In this document: positions 1 through 8,511 of the stretch, piece by piece
Numbering within the stretch: position 1 is the stretch's first letter
Layout of the letters: each line of letters begins with the position of its first letter
Source: REEB95 sp963785735
GTDB taxonomy: Bacteria > Pseudomonadota > Alphaproteobacteria > ATCC43930 > CGMCC-115725
Direction of reading: 5' to 3'
DNA: 45,432 bases
Assembly (NCBI GenBank): GCA_963785735.1
Contig: CAWAWJ010000004.1
Coordinates: 1-45,432 of the forward strand
Notes under the pieces: generated by a model
Databases searched by the model: none
Seen by the model: only the letters and a program-made list of their open reading frames with translations
Told to the model about the DNA's origin: nothing
Position numbers and translations under genes: made by a program

Positions 1-1104
1 GCCCTCACCTCGAGCCCGCTCGATCTGGGCTTCATCGGCCTGGTGCAATTCGTGCCGACCGCGGGGCTGGCGCTGTTTTCCGGCCATGTGATCGACCTTT
101 ATCCGCGCCGCCATGTGCTGCTCGTGGCGCAGGCGCTGGAGATGTTCTGTTATCTGGGCCTGGCGGCGTTGGCCTATTCCGGCGCCGGCTCGGTCGGAAT
201 CGTGTTCCTGGTCGTGGCCGGGCTTGGCGTCGCCCGCGCCTTCGATCATCCCGCCCAGGCCTCGCTGCTCCCCGGGCTGGTGCCGCCCGGGTCCTTTCCG
301 CGCGCCGCCGCCTGGAGCTCGATGACGGCCCAGATCGCGGTGGTGATCGGACCGGCGGCGGGCGGGTTGCTGTTCATTCTAGGCCCGGCCGTGCCCTTCG
401 CCGTGGCGGCGGCGTTCGCCGCCATCGCCTTCATCGCCGTGCTGCTGATCGACGAAAAGCGCGTGGTCCGGTCGCGGGCGCCGGTGACCTGGAAGACGCT
501 CAGCAGCGGCATCCGGTTCATCCGTCACCACCAGGCGGTGCTGGGCGCGATCTCGCTCGATCTCTTCGGCGTGCTGTTCGGCGGCGCGACCGCGCTGCTG
601 CCGATTTTCGCCCGCGACATCTTGATGATCGGCCCGGCCGGGCTCGGCCTGATGCGCAGCGCCCCGGCGGTGGGCGCGCTCACCACCGGCCTGATCCTGA
701 CGCGCTGGCCGCTGTCGCGGCATATCGGCGCGCGCATGCTGATCGCGGTGGCGATTTTCGGCGTCGCCACGCTGGTTTTCGGCCTGTCGCGCTGGGCGCC
801 CTTGTCCTTCGCGGCGCTCATCGCCGTCGGCGCCTCCGACATGGTGAGCGTGGTGACGCGCAATACCCTGGTGCAGACCGAGACGCCCGACGCCATCCGC
901 GGCCGGGTCAACGCGGTCAACACCGTGTTCATCGGCACCTCTAACCAATTGGGCGAATTTGAATCGGGCGTCACAGCATCCTGGTTCGGGCCGGTGGCCT
1001 CGGTGGCGCTGGGCGGCGCCGTCACCTTGCTGGTCGCCGGGCTCTGGGCCTGGCGCCTGCCGGCGCTCCGCCGCATGGACCGCTTCAACACCGTAAAGCG
1101 ATGA
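1..1104 (+). CDS. MFS transporter, EntS-like (5'-truncated by window edge)
   Basis: A major facilitator protein whose reading frame is open to the first base, so its N-terminus lies outside the window. About 367 residues are visible. A loop with DLYPRR after the second visible helix matches the MFS motif A region, and GRVNAVNTVFIGTSNQLGEFESG near residue 300 of the visible part is typical of the EntS/MFS_3 (DUF894) exporter family. Around ten hydrophobic segments can be followed, so one or two N-terminal helices are probably missing. The family exports siderophores or drugs; the substrate here cannot be told. It ends 29 bases before the RidA-like gene on the same strand and could share its transcript. 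The family call is firm, the function is not. Confidence 0.8.
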   Translation, partial: ALTSSPLDLGFIGLVQFVPTAGLALFSGHVIDLYPRRHVLLVAQALEMFCYLGLAALAYSGAGSVGIVFLVVAGLGVARAFDHPAQASLLPGLVPPGSFPRAAAWSSMTAQIAVVIGPAAGGLLFILGPAVPFAVAAAFAAIAFIAVLLIDEKRVVRSRAPVTWKTLSSGIRFIRHHQAVLGAISLDLFGVLFGGATALLPIFARDILMIGPAGLGLMRSAPAVGALTTGLILTRWPLSRHIGARMLIAVAIFGVATLVFGLSRWAPLSFAALIAVGASDMVSVVTRNTLVQTETPDAIRGRVNAVNTVFIGTSNQLGEFESGVTASWFGPVASVALGGAVTLLVAGLWAWRLPALRRMDRFNTVKR

Positions 1105-1133
1105 TGCTAAGCTCTCTCCGGACGGGAGACGCC

Positions 1134-1559
1134 ATGAAGAAATCCATCGAGCATGTGCACTGGCCCGATGCGCCGGATGTGTGGATGCCCTATGCGCCGG
1201 CCATCAAGGTTTCGGGCGGCACGACGGTCTATCTCGCGGGCGTGACCGCGGCACCCGTTTATCACCACCACCCGCACCGGCCCGAGGAATTCGCCGCCAT
1301 GCCGCGCGACATGGCGGGACAAGCCCGCGCCGCGCTGGAAAACCTCAAGCGGGGCTTGAGCGCCGCCGGGGCGAGTTTCGCCGACGTGGTGAAGGCCGAC
1401 CGCTTCGTGACCGACCTCGCCGACCAGGACGCGCTCAACCGCGTCTGGGCGGAGTATTTCGGCGATGCCAAGCCGACCACGACGACCGTGCAGGTGGTGC
1501 GGCTCGCGACCGATCCGCATTGCCTGATCGAGATCAACGCGGTCGCTGTAACAGACTAA
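1134..1559 (+). CDS. RidA family protein (YjgF/YER057c/UK114)
   Basis: A 141-residue protein of the RidA family, whose characterised members hydrolyse reactive enamine/imine intermediates released by PLP enzymes. The C-terminal block VQVVRLATDPHCLIEINAVA aligns with the RidA signature; it keeps the arginine (as VVRL) that binds the substrate carboxylate and the glutamate (as LIEI). The start chosen is the ATG at 1134, preceded by GACGGGAGAC; an in-frame ATG at 1101 would overlap the upstream MFS gene and has no obvious ribosome binding site. The histidine run near residue 43 (YHHHPHRP) is not a family hallmark. It may form a short operon with the glutathione S-transferase gene 21 bases downstream. 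Some relatives act in catabolic pathways rather than imine repair. Confidence 0.82.
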   Translation: MKKSIEHVHWPDAPDVWMPYAPAIKVSGGTTVYLAGVTAAPVYHHHPHRPEEFAAMPRDMAGQARAALENLKRGLSAAGASFADVVKADRFVTDLADQDALNRVWAEYFGDAKPTTTTVQVVRLATDPHCLIEINAVAVTD

Positions 1560-1580
1560 CAAAACCCAGGGAGAGAGAAC

Positions 1581-2195
1581 TTGCTCACACTCTATTACGG
1601 ACCCGGCGCCTGCTCGATGGCTGCGCATATCGTGCTCGAGGAAAGCGGCGAGAAATACGAGCCGCGCAAGGTCAATCTCGCGCAAGGCGAGCAGCGTTCG
1701 CCGGATTATCTCAAGATCAACCCGCTCGGCCGCGTGCCGGCCTTGCGGCTCGACGACGGCGACAGCCTGACCGAGAACACCGCCATCCTGCCCTATCTCG
1801 GCAAGCGCTTTAAGCTATGGCCCACCGATCCGCTGTCCGAGGCGCAAGCCTTGTCGCGGCTCGGTTTCTTCACCACCTTCGTCCATCCGGCGCACGGCCA
1901 TGTCGGCCGGCCCGAGCGTTACGCCGGCGACAAGGCGGCACAGGAGGACGTCAAGGCAACGGGCCTCAAGAGCTTTCACGGCTATCTCAAGGACATCGAC
2001 GGGCTCTACGCCGGCAAGGAATGGCTGCTCGGCCCCTATTCGGCGCTCGATTCCTTCGCCATGGTGTTCTACACCTGGGGCCTGCGCCGCGAATTGCCGA
2101 TGGCCGAACTCAAGAACTACACCGCCTTCAAGGACCGCATGCTGAAACGCCCGGCGGTGCAGCGTGTGGTCGAGGACGAGAAGGTCAAACTCTAG
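1581..2195 (+). CDS. Glutathione S-transferase family protein, beta-like
   Basis: A 204-residue glutathione S-transferase. The N-terminal thioredoxin-like domain (about residues 1-80) starts LTLYYGPGACSMAAHIVLEE, which resembles beta-class enzymes where a Ser/Cys in PGACS contacts glutathione; INPLGRVPAL carries the cis-proline and LTENTAILPYL the glutathione-binding glutamate region. The rest is the helical C-terminal domain. Translation starts at TTG, placed six bases after AGGGAGAGAG, and no better ATG is near. Its stop codon directly abuts the stop of the convergent aldolase-like gene. The substrate is unknown; conjugation of electrophiles or a role in aromatic degradation are both possible. 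Confidence 0.85.
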   Translation: MLTLYYGPGACSMAAHIVLEESGEKYEPRKVNLAQGEQRSPDYLKINPLGRVPALRLDDGDSLTENTAILPYLGKRFKLWPTDPLSEAQALSRLGFFTTFVHPAHGHVGRPERYAGDKAAQEDVKATGLKSFHGYLKDIDGLYAGKEWLLGPYSALDSFAMVFYTWGLRRELPMAELKNYTAFKDRMLKRPAVQRVVEDEKVKL

Positions 2196-2915
2196 CTACT
2201 TCTGCTTCGCCACCCGCCGCGCCCACAGCTCATAGGCGCGGTTGAAGGTCTTGTCCTGGAGTTCCTTGGCGCTGCGCGCCTCGCCGGCGCTGAGATAGGT
2301 CACGGGCCCCAAGCGGATGGCCTCGCTTTGCAGCTTGGCATTGGTCTCGGCATAGATCGCGCGATAGACCGCGTGGCGCAAGCTCTGGCCGACCGTGACC
2401 GAGCCGTGGCCGCGCATCAGCGCCACGACGGCGTTACCCAATGTCTTGGCGAGCGCGTCGCCCAGTTTGACGCTGTCGATCAGCATGTTGCTCGCATCGC
2501 CCGCGCTTTGGCGGATTTCGAATACCGGCACGTCGTCGCCCAAAAATCCGCTCATGTGATAGACCGGGCGCAGCTTCTGCGGCGTGATCCCGAACGGGAT
2601 GATGGCGGGCGAATGGCTGTGCACCACCGAGGTCACGTCGGGCCGCGCCTTGTAGATCGAGCCGTGGATGAAGCGCTCGAGATAAACCGCGCGGCCGCGC
2701 GGGTCGATGGGCGCGCCGTCGAGATCGAACAGCATGATGTCCTTGGGCGAAACCAGCCCCGGCGCCATGCTGCGCGCCAGCAGGAACCGTCCGGGATCGC
2801 CCGGGTCGCGGAAGCTGACATGGCCGAAGCCGTCGACCACGCCCTGGTCGAACAATATCCGGTTGGCGGTGGCGAGCTCCGCCGCCTGTTTCGGATCGAT
2901 CCTGTCCTTGGCCAT
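2196..2915 (-). CDS. Class II aldolase/adducin family protein
   Basis: A 239-residue protein of the class II aldolase/adducin fold. VVHSHSPA around residue 90 supplies the HxH zinc ligands and MRGHGSVTVG around residue 160 the third histidine; GFGHVSFRDP near residue 25 is the usual N-terminal block. Characterised members include fuculose-phosphate aldolase, ribulose-phosphate epimerase and decarboxylases, so the substrate cannot be assigned. The ATG at 2915 follows a purine-rich GGCGGGGGCAGA and is preferred over an upstream in-frame start that would run into the crotonase gene. It lies 17 bases downstream of that gene on the same strand, so the two are probably co-transcribed and may act in one catabolic route. 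Confidence 0.8.
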   Translation of the reverse strand: MAKDRIDPKQAAELATANRILFDQGVVDGFGHVSFRDPGDPGRFLLARSMAPGLVSPKDIMLFDLDGAPIDPRGRAVYLERFIHGSIYKARPDVTSVVHSHSPAIIPFGITPQKLRPVYHMSGFLGDDVPVFEIRQSAGDASNMLIDSVKLGDALAKTLGNAVVALMRGHGSVTVGQSLRHAVYRAIYAETNAKLQSEAIRLGPVTYLSAGEARSAKELQDKTFNRAYELWARRVAKQK

Positions 2916-2932
2916 TCTGCCCCCGCCGGTTT

Positions 2933-3712
2933 TTATTCGCCGCGGAATTGCGGCGCGCGCTTGTTGAGAAAGGCGTCCATGCCTTCGCGGAAATCCTTGC
3001 TCATGTAGCACATCAGCACCAGATCATCGCCCTCGCCCTTGGGGATGCGCGGCTGAAGGCGGCGCAGCGCCTCCTTGGTGGCGCGTAAGGTGAGCGGCGC
3101 GCGCTTGGCGACGGCGGCCGCGACTTCCTCGGCGCGTTTCATCAGATTGGCCGGATCGGCCACCACTTCGGTGACGAGGCCGATGGCATGCGCCTCGGGC
3201 GCTTCCACCAGCCGCGCGTTGAAGATCAGATCCTTCACCCGCCCCGCCCCCACCAGCGCGCAAAGCCGGGCATAGTTTCCCATGGACAGGCAATTGCCGA
3301 GGGTGCGCGCCACCGGAAAGCCGAAACGCGCGGTCGCGGCGGCGATGCGCAGATCGCAGGCGGCGGCGATGCCGGCGCCGCCGCCGGTGCAGGCGCCCTG
3401 GATGGCGGCGATGGTCGGCAATGGGCAGGTTTCGAGAGATGTGAGCACGCGGTCGATGCGGCCCTCGTAGTCGAGCGCGTCGGCCGGCTTGTCGAAGGCC
3501 TTGAACTGCGAGATGTCCGTGCCCGAGGCGAAGGCCTTGTCGCCCGCGCCGGTCAAAAGCAGAACCCGGATGGATTTGTCCCGGGGCGCCTCGGCGCAGA
3601 TGTCGGCCAGCCGGTCATACATGGCGAAGGTCAGGGCGTTGCGCGCCTGCGGCCGGTTGAAGGTGACGCGGCCGATGCCGTCGCGGATTTCGTAAAGGAG
3701 TTCGTCGCTCAA
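2933..3712 (-). CDS. Enoyl-CoA hydratase/isomerase (crotonase) family protein lacking catalytic Glu pair
   Basis: A 259-residue crotonase-fold protein. The oxyanion-hole block is visible in VLLLTGAGDKAFASGTDISQF and in GACTGGGAGIAAACDLRIA. Aligned by eye with classical enoyl-CoA hydratase, both catalytic glutamates are replaced: GGG-C-E-L becomes GGG-A-G-I, and QPE becomes FPV before ARTLGNCLSMGNY. It is therefore unlikely to be a normal hydratase; isomerase, hydrolase, lyase or other crotonase chemistry is possible. The start is taken as the TTG at 3712, six bases after a perfect GGAGG, rather than the TTG at 3733, which has no such site. It is followed by the class II aldolase gene on the same strand. 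Confidence 0.8.
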   Translation of the reverse strand: MSDELLYEIRDGIGRVTFNRPQARNALTFAMYDRLADICAEAPRDKSIRVLLLTGAGDKAFASGTDISQFKAFDKPADALDYEGRIDRVLTSLETCPLPTIAAIQGACTGGGAGIAAACDLRIAAATARFGFPVARTLGNCLSMGNYARLCALVGAGRVKDLIFNARLVEAPEAHAIGLVTEVVADPANLMKRAEEVAAAVAKRAPLTLRATKEALRRLQPRIPKGEGDDLVLMCYMSKDFREGMDAFLNKRAPQFRGE

Positions 3713-3848
3713 GGCCGGCCTCCGGGCGCGCAAGGAATGGGCGGGAAAGGGCCCCTACTATGCCATCGTGGCCCGGCTTCTCAACCTTTTAAGGGCTCCA
3801 CCGCGCGCCGGTTCCGTGGCAATATGGGATTCCGCGAGGGAGACCGCC

Positions 3849-4304
3849 ATGCCGCTCAGCCATATCGAGCATTTCCTGATCCAATCGCCCGACATCGACG
3901 CGACCCGCGACTGGTACATGAAGGTCCTGGGCATGATCGCCGGGCCGCATCCCGATTTCGGCTTTCCGGTGCATTGGCTCTATCTCGGCGACGAGCCGGT
4001 GATTCACCTCTCCGAAGGCGGCGCGAAGGTTTCCGAGAACCGGCTCAAATATCTGGGCCAGCAATCGACCGCCACCGAGGGCACCGGCGTCATCGACCAC
4101 GTCGCCTTCCGCGCCACCGGCTTGCCCGAAATGATCGCGCATCTGCAAAAGCACAAGATCGAGTTCAAGGAGCGCCAGGTTGACGACCAGGGCCTCTATC
4201 AGCTTTTCCTGTTCGATCCCAACGGGGTCAAGGTCGAGCTCAATTACCAGGCGAGCGAGGCCAAGGGCCGCCGCGCCTCGGTGATGGCGAGCGATTACCG
4301 CTGA
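3849..4304 (+). CDS. VOC (glyoxalase/dioxygenase fold) family protein
   Basis: A 151-residue single VOC module. It reads as two beta-alpha-beta-beta-beta repeats: HIEHFLIQSPDIDATRDWYM at the start and IDHVAFRATGLPEMIAHLQK in the second half, closing with LFDPNGVKVELNY. Candidate metal ligands are the histidine in HIEHFL, the histidine in IDHVAF and the glutamate in VELNY, as in glyoxalase I and extradiol dioxygenases. The ATG at 3849 follows GCGAGGGAGACCGCC. It is transcribed away from the crotonase and aldolase genes, so a divergent regulatory region probably lies in 3713-3848. The substrate is unknown. Confidence 0.82.
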   Translation: MPLSHIEHFLIQSPDIDATRDWYMKVLGMIAGPHPDFGFPVHWLYLGDEPVIHLSEGGAKVSENRLKYLGQQSTATEGTGVIDHVAFRATGLPEMIAHLQKHKIEFKERQVDDQGLYQLFLFDPNGVKVELNYQASEAKGRRASVMASDYR

Positions 4305-4387
4305 ATCGCGATAAACCGAACACAATCAAGGACTAGGCAACTCCGGACGCGCTCTCTATAGTCCTGCGCAAGAGCAGGAGGATTATT

Positions 4388-4807
4388 TTGCAAGCGAGCA
4401 GCGGAAAATCACGCACAAGGCGGCGCACGGCCAAGGAGCACGGGCCCGACCCGGTCGATATCCATGTCGGACGGCGTTTGCGCGTCGGGCGCGAGCTCGC
4501 CGGGCTGACCCAGACCGGCATCGGCAAGGAACTCGGCATGAGTTTCCAGGTGGTGCAGAAATACGAGCAGGGCGAGATCCGCATTTCCGCCAGCCGTCTC
4601 TATCAGCTGGCGAAGCTGCTGACGAAGCCGGTGGCCTATTTCTTCGAGGGGCTCGAAACATCGTCCAACGCCGAGGCCCCGCCCGAGCAGGGCATCGTCC
4701 GGCGCGAGATCGAACTGGTGCGCGCCTTCCGCTCGATCGACAGCCCCGAGGTGCAGCAGCGCCTGTTGCTGCTGATGCGCGACGTCGGCGAGCGCCACCC
4801 GGCGTGA
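4388..4807 (+). CDS. XRE-family helix-turn-helix transcriptional regulator
   Basis: A 139-residue DNA-binding protein. A basic N-terminus (SRTRRRTAKEHG) precedes a Cro/C1-type HTH at about residues 24-80: VGRRLRVGRELAGLTQTGIG then KELGMSFQVVQKYEQGEIRI, ending in LLTKPVAYFFEGL. This is the short alphaproteobacterial XRE type; no ligand-binding domain is visible, and the last 50 residues look helical. It starts at TTG, six bases after AGGAGG. fabI follows after 22 bases on the same strand, so the regulator may be co-transcribed with fatty-acid and aromatic amino-acid genes; whether it controls them is not shown. Confidence 0.85.
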   Translation: MQASSGKSRTRRRTAKEHGPDPVDIHVGRRLRVGRELAGLTQTGIGKELGMSFQVVQKYEQGEIRISASRLYQLAKLLTKPVAYFFEGLETSSNAEAPPEQGIVRREIELVRAFRSIDSPEVQQRLLLLMRDVGERHPA

Positions 4808-4829
4808 ACCGGGCCGGAACGGAATCCGC

Positions 4830-5669
4830 ATGACCGAAACCAAGCCGTTGATGGCCGGTAAGCGCGGCCTCGTCATGGGTGTCGCCAATGAACGTTCGAT
4901 CGCCTGGGCGATATCCAAGGCGGCGCATGCGCATGGCGCCGAGCTTGCCTTCACCTATCAGGGCGACGCGCTGGGCAAGCGCGTCAAGCCGCTGGCCGAG
5001 ACCGTCGGCGGCCATGTGCTGGGCGATTGCGACGTCGGGAACGAGGCGAGCGTGGCGGCGATCTTCGACGCCGTTGCGAAGCTCTGGGGCGGGCTCGATT
5101 TCGTCGTCCACGCCATCGCCTATTCCGATCCCGAGGAGCTGCGCGGCCTTTATGTCGACACCACGCGCGCCAATTTCCTGAAGAGCCTGGAAATCTCGTG
5201 CTACTCCTTCACCGATCTGTGCCGGCGCGCGGCGCCCTTGATGCCCAAGGGCGGCAGCCTGCTGACGCTGAGCTATATCGGCGCCGAGCGCGTCATGCCG
5301 CATTACAACGTCATGGGCGTGGCCAAGGCCGCGCTCGAGGCCTCGGTGCGCTATCTCGCGGTCGATTTGGGCGGCAAGAACATCCGCGTCAACGCCATCT
5401 CGGCCGGGCCGATCAAGACGCTCGCCGCCTCGGGCATCGGCGATTTCCGCTATATCCTCAAGTGGAACCAGCTCAATTCGCCGTTGAAGCGCAACACATC
5501 GCTCGAGGAAGTGGGCGCGTCGGGGCTTTACCTGCTCAGCGATCTTTCCGCTGGCGTCAGCGGCGAAGTGCATCACGTCGATTCCGGCTATCATGTCGTC
5601 GGCATGCTGGCGATCGACGCGGCGTCCGAAGTCGCCGAGATGCTGGCAAACTTCAAGCCTCAAGGCTGA
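4830..5669 (+). CDS. fabI: Enoyl-[acyl-carrier-protein] reductase (NADH), FabI
   Basis: FabI performs the last reduction of each cycle of type II fatty acid synthesis, trans-2-enoyl-ACP to acyl-ACP, in the cytoplasm. The 279 residues are of normal length. The nucleotide-binding start GKRGLVMGVANERSIAWAIS is the FabI variant of the SDR glycine motif, and the catalytic pair is Y159 and K166 in the Y-x6-K arrangement (YNVMGVAK) that separates FabI from ordinary SDRs with Y-x3-K. HAIAYSDPEEL and ISAGPIKTLAASGI match the substrate loop. It sits between an XRE regulator and aroC, 13 bases before the latter, consistent with one operon. Confidence 0.96.
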   Translation: MTETKPLMAGKRGLVMGVANERSIAWAISKAAHAHGAELAFTYQGDALGKRVKPLAETVGGHVLGDCDVGNEASVAAIFDAVAKLWGGLDFVVHAIAYSDPEELRGLYVDTTRANFLKSLEISCYSFTDLCRRAAPLMPKGGSLLTLSYIGAERVMPHYNVMGVAKAALEASVRYLAVDLGGKNIRVNAISAGPIKTLAASGIGDFRYILKWNQLNSPLKRNTSLEEVGASGLYLLSDLSAGVSGEVHHVDSGYHVVGMLAIDAASEVAEMLANFKPQG

Positions 5670-5682
5670 TCCCGAGCGCGCG

Positions 5683-6753
5683 ATGTCAGGCAACGGTTTC
5701 GGCACCATTTTCCGCTTCACCACATGGGGCGAAAGCCACGGGCCCGCCATCGGCTGCGTCGTCGAGGGCGTGCCGCCGCGCATCCCCTTGTCCGATGCCG
5801 ACATCCAGCCCTGGCTCGACAAGCGCCGGCCCGGCTCCTCGCGCTTCACCACCCAGCGCCAGGAAAGCGACAAGGTGCAAATCCTCTCGGGCGTGTTCGA
5901 GGGCCAGACCACGGGCGCGCCGGTAATGATGCTGATCGCCAACGAGGATGCGCGCTCCAAGGATTACGACGCGATCAAGGACCAGTTCCGCCCGGGCCAC
6001 GCCGACTACACCTATTGGGCCAAATACGGCATCCGCGATTATCGCGGCGGCGGCCGCGCCTCGGCGCGCGAAACCGCATCGCGGGTCGCGGCCGGCGCGA
6101 TCGCGCGCAAAATCCTCGGCGACAAGATCGGCGTGCGCGGATGCCTCATCCAGATCGGCCCGCATGCGATCGACCGCAAGCGCTGGGATTGGAAAGAGGT
6201 CGGCAAGAACCCGTTCTTCTCCCCCGATGCCGGGATGGTGAAGAGCTGGGAAGAGTTTCTCGATGGGGTTCGCAAGGCCGGTTCCTCCGCCGGCGCGATT
6301 ATCGAAATCGTGGCCTCGGGCGTTCCGGCGGGATGGGGCGATCCCATCTATGACAAGCTCGACGCCGATCTCGCCAAGGCGATGATGAGCATCAACGCGG
6401 TCAAAGGCGTTGAGATCGGCGCCGGCATGGGTGCCGCCATGCTGTCGGGCGAGCAGAACGCCGACGAGATGCGCATGAAAGGCGGCAAGATCACATTCCT
6501 CTCGAACCACGCCGGCGGCATATTGGGCGGCATATCGACCGGCCAGGATGTGGTCGCGCGTTTCGCGGTGAAGCCGACCAGCTCTATCCTCAAGCCCTTG
6601 AAGAGCGTGGACAAGTTCGGCAAGGAGATCGAGGTCTCGACCAAGGGCCGCCACGACCCGTGCGTCGGCATCCGCGCCGTGCCGGTGGGCGAAGCGATGA
6701 TGGCCGTGGTGCTGGCCGATCACATGCTGCGCCACCGCGCGCAATGCGGCTGA
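5683..6753 (+). CDS. aroC: Chorismate synthase
   Basis: AroC converts 5-enolpyruvylshikimate-3-phosphate to chorismate, the branch point of aromatic amino acids, folate and quinones; it needs reduced FMN. At 356 residues it has full length. The three family signatures are present: FTTWGESHGPAIGCVVEGVP at the N-terminus, YRGGGRASARETASRVAAGA near residue 125, and RHDPCVGIRAVPVGEAM near the C-terminus. The ATG at 5683 is chosen because GNGFGTIFRFTTWGESHG is the usual beginning; an earlier in-frame start would lie inside fabI. The stop codon is directly followed by the sppA reading frame. Confidence 0.97.
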   Translation: MSGNGFGTIFRFTTWGESHGPAIGCVVEGVPPRIPLSDADIQPWLDKRRPGSSRFTTQRQESDKVQILSGVFEGQTTGAPVMMLIANEDARSKDYDAIKDQFRPGHADYTYWAKYGIRDYRGGGRASARETASRVAAGAIARKILGDKIGVRGCLIQIGPHAIDRKRWDWKEVGKNPFFSPDAGMVKSWEEFLDGVRKAGSSAGAIIEIVASGVPAGWGDPIYDKLDADLAKAMMSINAVKGVEIGAGMGAAMLSGEQNADEMRMKGGKITFLSNHAGGILGGISTGQDVVARFAVKPTSSILKPLKSVDKFGKEIEVSTKGRHDPCVGIRAVPVGEAMMAVVLADHMLRHRAQCG

Positions 6754-8511
6754 GTGCTCGGAATGGGCCGGTTTCTTTTCAGGCTTTGCGCCGTTATCGG
6801 TTTCCTGGTCATCCTCGCCGGGCTGGCGGGAGCGGGCGTTTTCCTCTGGGTCAAATTTTCCGCGCCGGGCGTGGCCTCGAATACCGTCCTGACGCTCGAC
6901 CTGCCCGGCACGCTCCCGGACAGCCCGCCGCAAAAGGGCCTGGCGGCACTCCTCGAAGGCCAGCAGCAAAGCCTGGGCGACGTGCTCAATGCGCTCGAAC
7001 GCGGGCGCGCCGATCCCCGCGTCAAGGGCCTGATGCTGCGCATCGGCGGCGGCGAATTCGGCCTCGCCCAAATTCAGGAATTGCGCGACGCGATCCGGGA
7101 TTTCCGCGCCAAGGGCAAGCCGGTCTTCGCCTATAGCGATAGCTACGGCGAATTCGAATCCGGCACCGCCGCCTATTACCTGGCGTCTTCCTGCGACGAG
7201 GTCTGGCTGCAACCGCTGGGCTTGTTGAGCCTCGTTGGCTTGCGCGCCGAAGAGCCCTTCTTCCGCGGCTCGCTCGACAAATTGGGCGTGGCGCCGCGTT
7301 TCGACAAGCGCGAGGACTACAAGACCGCGATGAACATGCTGACCGAAACATCCATGACCCCGGCGCAACGCGAGGAAACGACATCGTTGCTCACCTCGCT
7401 GCGCGGCCAGATCGCCGCCGGCATCGCCGAGGGCCGGAATCTCGATCCCGCCACGGTCGGCGATCTCATCGACAAGGGCCCGTATCTCGCGCAAGAGGCG
7501 CTCGACAACCATCTGGTCGATCACGTGGGCTATGGCGAGGACGCGCTCAAGGCGCTCGAGACGCGCGCCGGTGAAGGCGCCAAGACCATGACTCTCGCCC
7601 ATTATCTCGACCGCGCCGGCCCGCCCCACGCCAAGGGGCCGGTGATCGCGCTCATCTACGCCGACGGGTTGATGACGCGCGGCAAGAGCAGCGACACGGC
7701 GCTTTTGGGCAACGGCACCATGGGCTCGGACAGCGTCATCCACGCCTTCCGCCTGGCCGAGCATGACCCGGATGTGCGCGCGATCCTCTTCCGCATCGAC
7801 AGCCCCGGCGGCTCGGCGGTGGCGGCGGAATCGATCTGGAACGAGGTCAAGGCGGCGCATGCGGCGGGGAAACCGGTGGTGGTCAGCATGGGCGGCATCG
7901 CCGGCTCGGGCGGCTACTACATCGCCGCCTCGGCCGACCAGATCGTCGCCGAGCCCGCCACATTGACCGGCTCGATCGGCGTGCTCGCCGGCAAGATGCT
8001 GATCAACGGCTTGTCGGACAAGCTCGGCGTCACCTGGGACGCGGTCGATGGCGGCGGCAACGCCGCGATGTTCAGCCCGGTCGAGGATTTCTCACCCGCG
8101 GGCCATGCGCGCTTCGAGGCGATGCTCGACGACATCTATGCGGGCTTCAAGGCGCGGGTGGCCGAAGGCCGCAAGATGGACGCGGACTGGGTCGAGAGCG
8201 TGGCCAAGGGCCGGGTCTGGACCGGCGAGCAGGCGATGCAGATCAAGCTGGTGGATTCGCTCGGCGGCTACGCGGTGGCGCTGGCCCTCGCCAAGATCCA
8301 GGCCGGCATCGCCCCCGACCAGGACGTCGAGCTGCGCCTTTATCCCGAACCGGTGAGCCCGGCGCAGGCGCTTGTCAACCGGCTTTCCGGCGCGGGCGAC
8401 GGCGACGCGGTCGCCCCGGGCGTCGCCGCCCTATCCGCGCTGCTGCGCCAGGCGCAAATGCTTTCGGCGCCGCCGGGCGCCTTGGTGATGCAGCCGGTGG
8501 AAATCCGCTAG
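6754..8511 (+). CDS. sppA: Signal peptide peptidase SppA, 67-kDa type
   Basis: A membrane-anchored serine protease that degrades cleaved signal peptides and possibly other membrane remnants. The N-terminal helix (LFRLCAVIGFLVILAGLAGA) anchors it facing the periplasm. Two tandem S49 domains are visible: the N-terminal one carries the general-base lysine K190 in DKREDYKTAMNM, and the C-terminal one the nucleophile S385 in GGIAGSGGYYIAAS, matching the K209/S409 pair of the E. coli enzyme. The 585 residues are close to the usual length. The frame opens at GTG 6754, adjoining the aroC stop; ATG at 6763 is an equal alternative. The gene converges with the RNA methyltransferase gene, overlapping by four bases. 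Confidence 0.93.
   Translation: MLGMGRFLFRLCAVIGFLVILAGLAGAGVFLWVKFSAPGVASNTVLTLDLPGTLPDSPPQKGLAALLEGQQQSLGDVLNALERGRADPRVKGLMLRIGGGEFGLAQIQELRDAIRDFRAKGKPVFAYSDSYGEFESGTAAYYLASSCDEVWLQPLGLLSLVGLRAEEPFFRGSLDKLGVAPRFDKREDYKTAMNMLTETSMTPAQREETTSLLTSLRGQIAAGIAEGRNLDPATVGDLIDKGPYLAQEALDNHLVDHVGYGEDALKALETRAGEGAKTMTLAHYLDRAGPPHAKGPVIALIYADGLMTRGKSSDTALLGNGTMGSDSVIHAFRLAEHDPDVRAILFRIDSPGGSAVAAESIWNEVKAAHAAGKPVVVSMGGIAGSGGYYIAASADQIVAEPATLTGSIGVLAGKMLINGLSDKLGVTWDAVDGGGNAAMFSPVEDFSPAGHARFEAMLDDIYAGFKARVAEGRKMDADWVESVAKGRVWTGEQAMQIKLVDSLGGYAVALALAKIQAGIAPDQDVELRLYPEPVSPAQALVNRLSGAGDGDAVAPGVAALSALLRQAQMLSAPPGALVMQPVEIR

Noticed and set aside
5686..7860. Long minus-strand open frame opposite aroC and sppA (724 codons)
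   Set aside because: Compositional shadow: the plus strand encodes full-length aroC and sppA with all signature motifs, and the antisense translation has no family features.
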